64,000 nt of DNA from Neopestalotiopsis rosae (lineage: Eukaryota > Ascomycota > Sordariomycetes > Amphisphaeriales > Sporocadaceae), in NCBI GenBank assembly GCA_023078685.1, contig JALGAS010000003.1, positions 2,976,001 to 3,040,000 on the forward strand. Direction: 5' to 3'. The notes beneath the pieces were generated by a model that was not told the DNA's origin, ran no database searches, and saw only the letters and a list, made by a program, of their open reading frames with translations. Within the stretch, counting starts at the first letter, position 1. Each line of letters starts with the position of its first letter. This document shows, one piece after another, positions 60,792 through 64,000 of the stretch. A program made the translations under genes and the position numbers.

Positions 60792-61101
60792 TCGAGCTGC
60801 GTATCAAGTGACATGTCCACTGTGGGTGAAAAGGAGGGCAGCAATATAATGGACAGCTCATCTTGGCGAGGGTGCATTATTCTCTTGAAAATTACATGTG
60901 CATGGGATCGGTTTCTGACGATTTGTTCGAAATATGGTAACATTTCTTCCGCGACACCACCGCAACGGGCGCATCAAGCGAATTACCTAGATACGAATAG
61001 TGTAAAAAAAAGGCTAACTATCCCATTGGCATTATGACACATCCACTCCCGTAACCCTTGACATTATCATTCCTTTCCATCGTGGAACCCAAACACACGC
61101 T
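60792..61101. other. convergent 3' intergenic region
   Basis: About 310 bp between two convergent stop codons. 3' UTR sequence only. Confidence 0.45.
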
Positions 61102-62796
61102 TTACAGGCCAATCTCCCGCGACTGCACGGTGGGCTTGCCCTCGACGTCGGTGCCGAGACTGGCGTGGTGGGCGTCCTGCACGCCGAGGATGTTGCCGCC
61201 CTTTTCGACGTGGTTCTGGCCGCCAAAGAGGACGTCGACCTCCTCGAGGGCGATGCCCTTGGTCTCGGGGATGAAGAAGTAGACAAAGGCGGCGAGGACG
61301 ACGTTCATGGCCATGAAGAAGAAGAGGCACTTGAGCCCCGTGTTGGTCAGGAAGGTGGGGAAGAACTGCGAGAAGATGGTGTTGGCCACGTTTTGCATCT
61401 GCGAGCACATGCCGACGGCCTGGGCGCGGACGTTGACGGAGAAGATCTCGGCGGTCCAGATCCAGGTGGTGGCGCCCCAGGACGGCTTGTAGAAGAAGGT
61501 GAAGAGGAAGAGCAGGAAGACGATGCCGATGCCGACCGACTGCGTCTTGACGCCGTTCACGGTCGGGGTGGCGAGGCCTACCACGGGCACCACGAGCATG
61601 CACACGGCCATGCCGACGGCTCCGACCATGAGGAGCCAGCGGCGACCATATCTGTCGGCGGTCCAGGCTGCGTTGAGGGTGAAGAGGATTCCGCAAGTAG
61701 CGTTCAGGGCGTTGATGAGGTTGATCGTGTTGGAATCGGTCCAAATCTTCTTGTAGATAGCGCTCGAGTATCTATTGATGATTAGCATGGGCCCAAAAAA
61801 AGAAAACATCTGAAAGGTAGACTTACGAGTTGAGGGTTCCTTGACCGGTAAGTTGCTGACCCATGTTGAGGATAAAGGCAAGGAAGAGACGCTTGCGAAC
61901 CGAAGGATCTCTGAAGAGGGCCGAGTAGTTGCCGGAGATGGCCTCCTTTTCGAACTCAATAGCTTCGCGGATGGCCAAAATCTCATCTTCCACCTCCTGC
62001 TCCGTGTCACGGATCCTGCGGAGGACGTTTCGTGCGGCCTCGATGTTGTTGTGACGCTTGACATACCATCGAGGGGAGTCGGGCTGGAACGGCAAGAGGG
62101 CAAGGATGATGGCGGGGACGAGCATCTGGAAGATGACAATCATCTTCCAGTCCCACTCGCCGAGTCTGGCCTTGTACTTGCCAGTGGCAAAGGCAATCCA
62201 GTAGGCAATGAAGGAACCGACAGAGTAGTTCAGTTGCCAAAAGGTCATGATGGTTCCGCGGATCTCAGCCGGGGCCATCTCGTTGATGTAGACGGGGCCT
62301 GCAGTCAGGGCGATACCCTGGCCGAGACCAATGAGGACACGGCCAGCAATGAAGCAGCCGAGTGTGTGGTATGGGGAAAACGTCTGCATAAATGTGGCAA
62401 TGATGGTGACGAAGCAGCCAGTGGCCATGCCGACGCGGCGACCGAAGTAATCAGCCTGTCAAGAGTTGAGTCAGTGATGCGTCGTTTTGCGTAGTTGAGC
62501 CTAGATGGATAGCTTACAATGGGACCGCCCAGGAACCAACCTGCCACAATGGCTCCAATTGTGTAGGCAGTGTTGACCAGACCGAGCAATTGAGTATCCT
62601 TGTCAGGGTCGATATCCATCCATGCTAGCCAATTTTTCGAATTTTGTGCAGCATTAAAGACGGACGCATCGTAGCCGTACAACACCATGCACATGGCCGC
62701 CACCAGGCACACATACCTGAGTATTGTTGTCAGTAATAGAATTGTCGGTGTTGTCGACAATACTCACCAGTTGTAGACTCTCTGCTTGGTAGGCAT
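61102..62796 (-). CDS. MFS sugar porter (hexose/disaccharide transporter family)
   Basis: Four exons (62796-62768, 62716-62518, 62455-61827, 61771-61102) give 508 residues with 12 helices expected in the plasma membrane. Sugar-porter signatures: CMVLYGYDASVFN in helix 1, the ADYFGRRVG loop, FIAGRVLIGLGQGI, EIRGTIMTFWQLNYSVGSF, PDSPRWYVKR (usually PESPRWL), GRRWLLMVGA and the loop FFIPETKGIALEEVD after helix 12. Intron 1 follows the short exon MPTKQRVYNW. The middle of exon 4 has very high G/C in third positions. The transported sugar is not readable. Upstream are several CreA-type hexamers, including a head-to-head pair, fitting carbon repression. Confidence 0.94.
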
Positions 62797-64000
62797 CTTG
62801 GCGGTCTAAATAGGCAAAAGCCCGTTACTCGTATAATCGTGTATAGTAACGAGACACGGAGGACAAGCCTTTCACTGCAATCGTGTACAAAGGCGGGTTG
62901 ATGTCAAGTCTTCCTCTCCCGAGCCGTCAAGAGAAGAGAAGAATCGGGACGGGATTTTGATTTTCGGGCACACACCACGAGATATAAATGCACATGCGAG
63001 AATCCGTGTTAGAGGTGATTGGATCCCCCAGATAGAGCGAGTATCATTGATTACGTCCGGGGTCAGCAACATGGGTCTGGGCCAGTCAAGACTCACACTT
63101 GCACCCTCCAAAGCAGGTGGTCGTGCGTGGTTCCTCCGCTTTCTACGATGCGGCCAGCGAAACTCTGATGGCCTCGCTTGCAAGAGACACAATCAACTAG
63201 TCGGTTGGTCTGGATTCTGCCCCAGCTGGGGAAATTCTCCTAGACAATGTGGAAATCGTGGAGAGAGCGGGTTATTTCCCCAAGAAAAACAAGGCCATTT
63301 CTCTCAGTTGGACAGGATAGACCGGCCTCTAGAACATGGGGAGGGAGCTATTAATTCCCCCACACTCTCTCCAAATCCCTCAGCTGGCTTGTCGCTTGTC
63401 CCCCCAGAAAAAGCAACCAGCCAGGTCTGTTTCAGTGGAAGAATACTGACCATAGTACAACTGTAAGGGCCCATCGCTGCTGGTAGTCGGATGCAACTTT
63501 GCAAATATCGGGAACGACTATTATTTGTTCGCTGCGAATAAGAACCAATCTCGGGTAGTCTCCCCCATATTGTGGAAGCCACATGGCCCAGGATCTAGGT
63601 CAATTAGTCCCCTACCGTAGGTGGCTCCTAGGTGCTGCAGGGGTTCATCTCCCCCAGGTTCCCCGGAATCTTCAACTTCCACCAATCGTAATTCTTCCAT
63701 GCGGGCTGGGGTAAGCCCGTCGACGTGGAGGGTGGGAGACGGACGGTGTTCTCGGCGCACATAACCGTCGATAGTCGGACCACTCCTGTTGAACACCTTT
63801 TTGACAGGATTCTTGGTGTAGACAAGCTTTCGTATCCAAGAAGGAGGCTGAAAAAAAAAAGACCAACGTAAGCCCGTCTGGGATTTGGGACCTAGTTCCA
63901 GTCCCATCTAATCATCAGCACAACGTCTGTCAGTCGCCCCGACCAGCCCGGTGACCAAACAGTGGCGCTACTGGATCTCGACAAGGGCTTGTACAAGGCG
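62797..64000. other. sugar-porter promoter and right edge
   Basis: 1.2 kb with no convincing gene. It carries five SYGGRG (CreA-type) hexamers between 63220 and 63657: two in the palindrome listed separately, and CCCCAC/CCCCAG forms at 63358, 63400 and 63652. Confidence 0.45.
63220..63231. promoter_or_regulatory. head-to-head CreA palindrome CCCCAGCTGGGG
   Basis: A perfect 12-base palindrome made of two CTGGGG (SYGGRG) sites on opposite strands, about 425 bp upstream of the sugar-porter ATG. Paired sites are the arrangement usually needed for repression by CreA/CRE1. Confidence 0.5.

Overview
The window is nuclear DNA of a filamentous ascomycete, most likely a sordariomycete. The evidence is the gene architecture: compact genes with short introns (about 40-120 bp, GTAAGT-type donors, YAG acceptors), a Zn2Cys6 regulator, a Pth11-like seven-helix receptor, a GH11 xylanase, a tannase-family esterase, a secreted subtilase, and orthologues of MSH3, BUD23 and SVP26/ERV26. 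I recognise 20 protein genes with good support, one weaker small gene and one tRNA. Exon joins were worked out by hand. Every multi-exon model closes in frame with GT-AG introns, except one junction in the subtilase.

Layout. 0-12 kb is a secretory, degradative stretch on the minus strand: a small His/Gln-rich protein, a tannase/feruloyl-esterase family enzyme, a membrane-anchored cupredoxin-like protein, a proteinase K-type subtilase and a GH11 xylanase with XYR1- and CreA-type promoter sites. 13.5-20 kb is housekeeping: MSH3 behind an MCB box, then an uncharacterised zinc-finger protein.

21.7-46.8 kb is the most interesting region. It looks like a metabolic cluster: an ACS-type MFS permease, an Asp/Glu racemase/maleate isomerase/arylmalonate decarboxylase superfamily protein that seems to lack its catalytic cysteines, a salicylate-hydroxylase-type flavin monooxygenase, a Zn2Cys6 activator, a metallo-beta-lactamase-fold hydrolase, an uncharacterised multi-pass membrane protein, a GMC oxidoreductase, an aldehyde dehydrogenase and a full-length ABCA transporter. 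It has no PKS, NRPS or terpene cyclase, so uptake and breakdown or detoxification of an aromatic or lactone/lactam compound is a better reading than classical biosynthesis. This is inference. A possible flow is import by the MFS, ring hydroxylation by the FMO, hydrolysis by the MBL protein, alcohol-to-aldehyde oxidation by the GMC enzyme, aldehyde-to-acid oxidation by the ALDH, and export by the ABCA pump.

48.6-51.3 kb is housekeeping again: SVP26 divergent from BUD23, then tRNA-Leu(UAA). 52-64 kb holds a Pth11-like receptor, a 3.2-kb gene-poor gap, a secreted alpha/beta hydrolase, a secreted berberine-bridge-type FAD oxidase and a sugar porter whose upstream DNA carries a back-to-back CreA palindrome.

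Limits: no homology search was possible. Substrates are not assigned, and calls beyond the family level are marked as inference.
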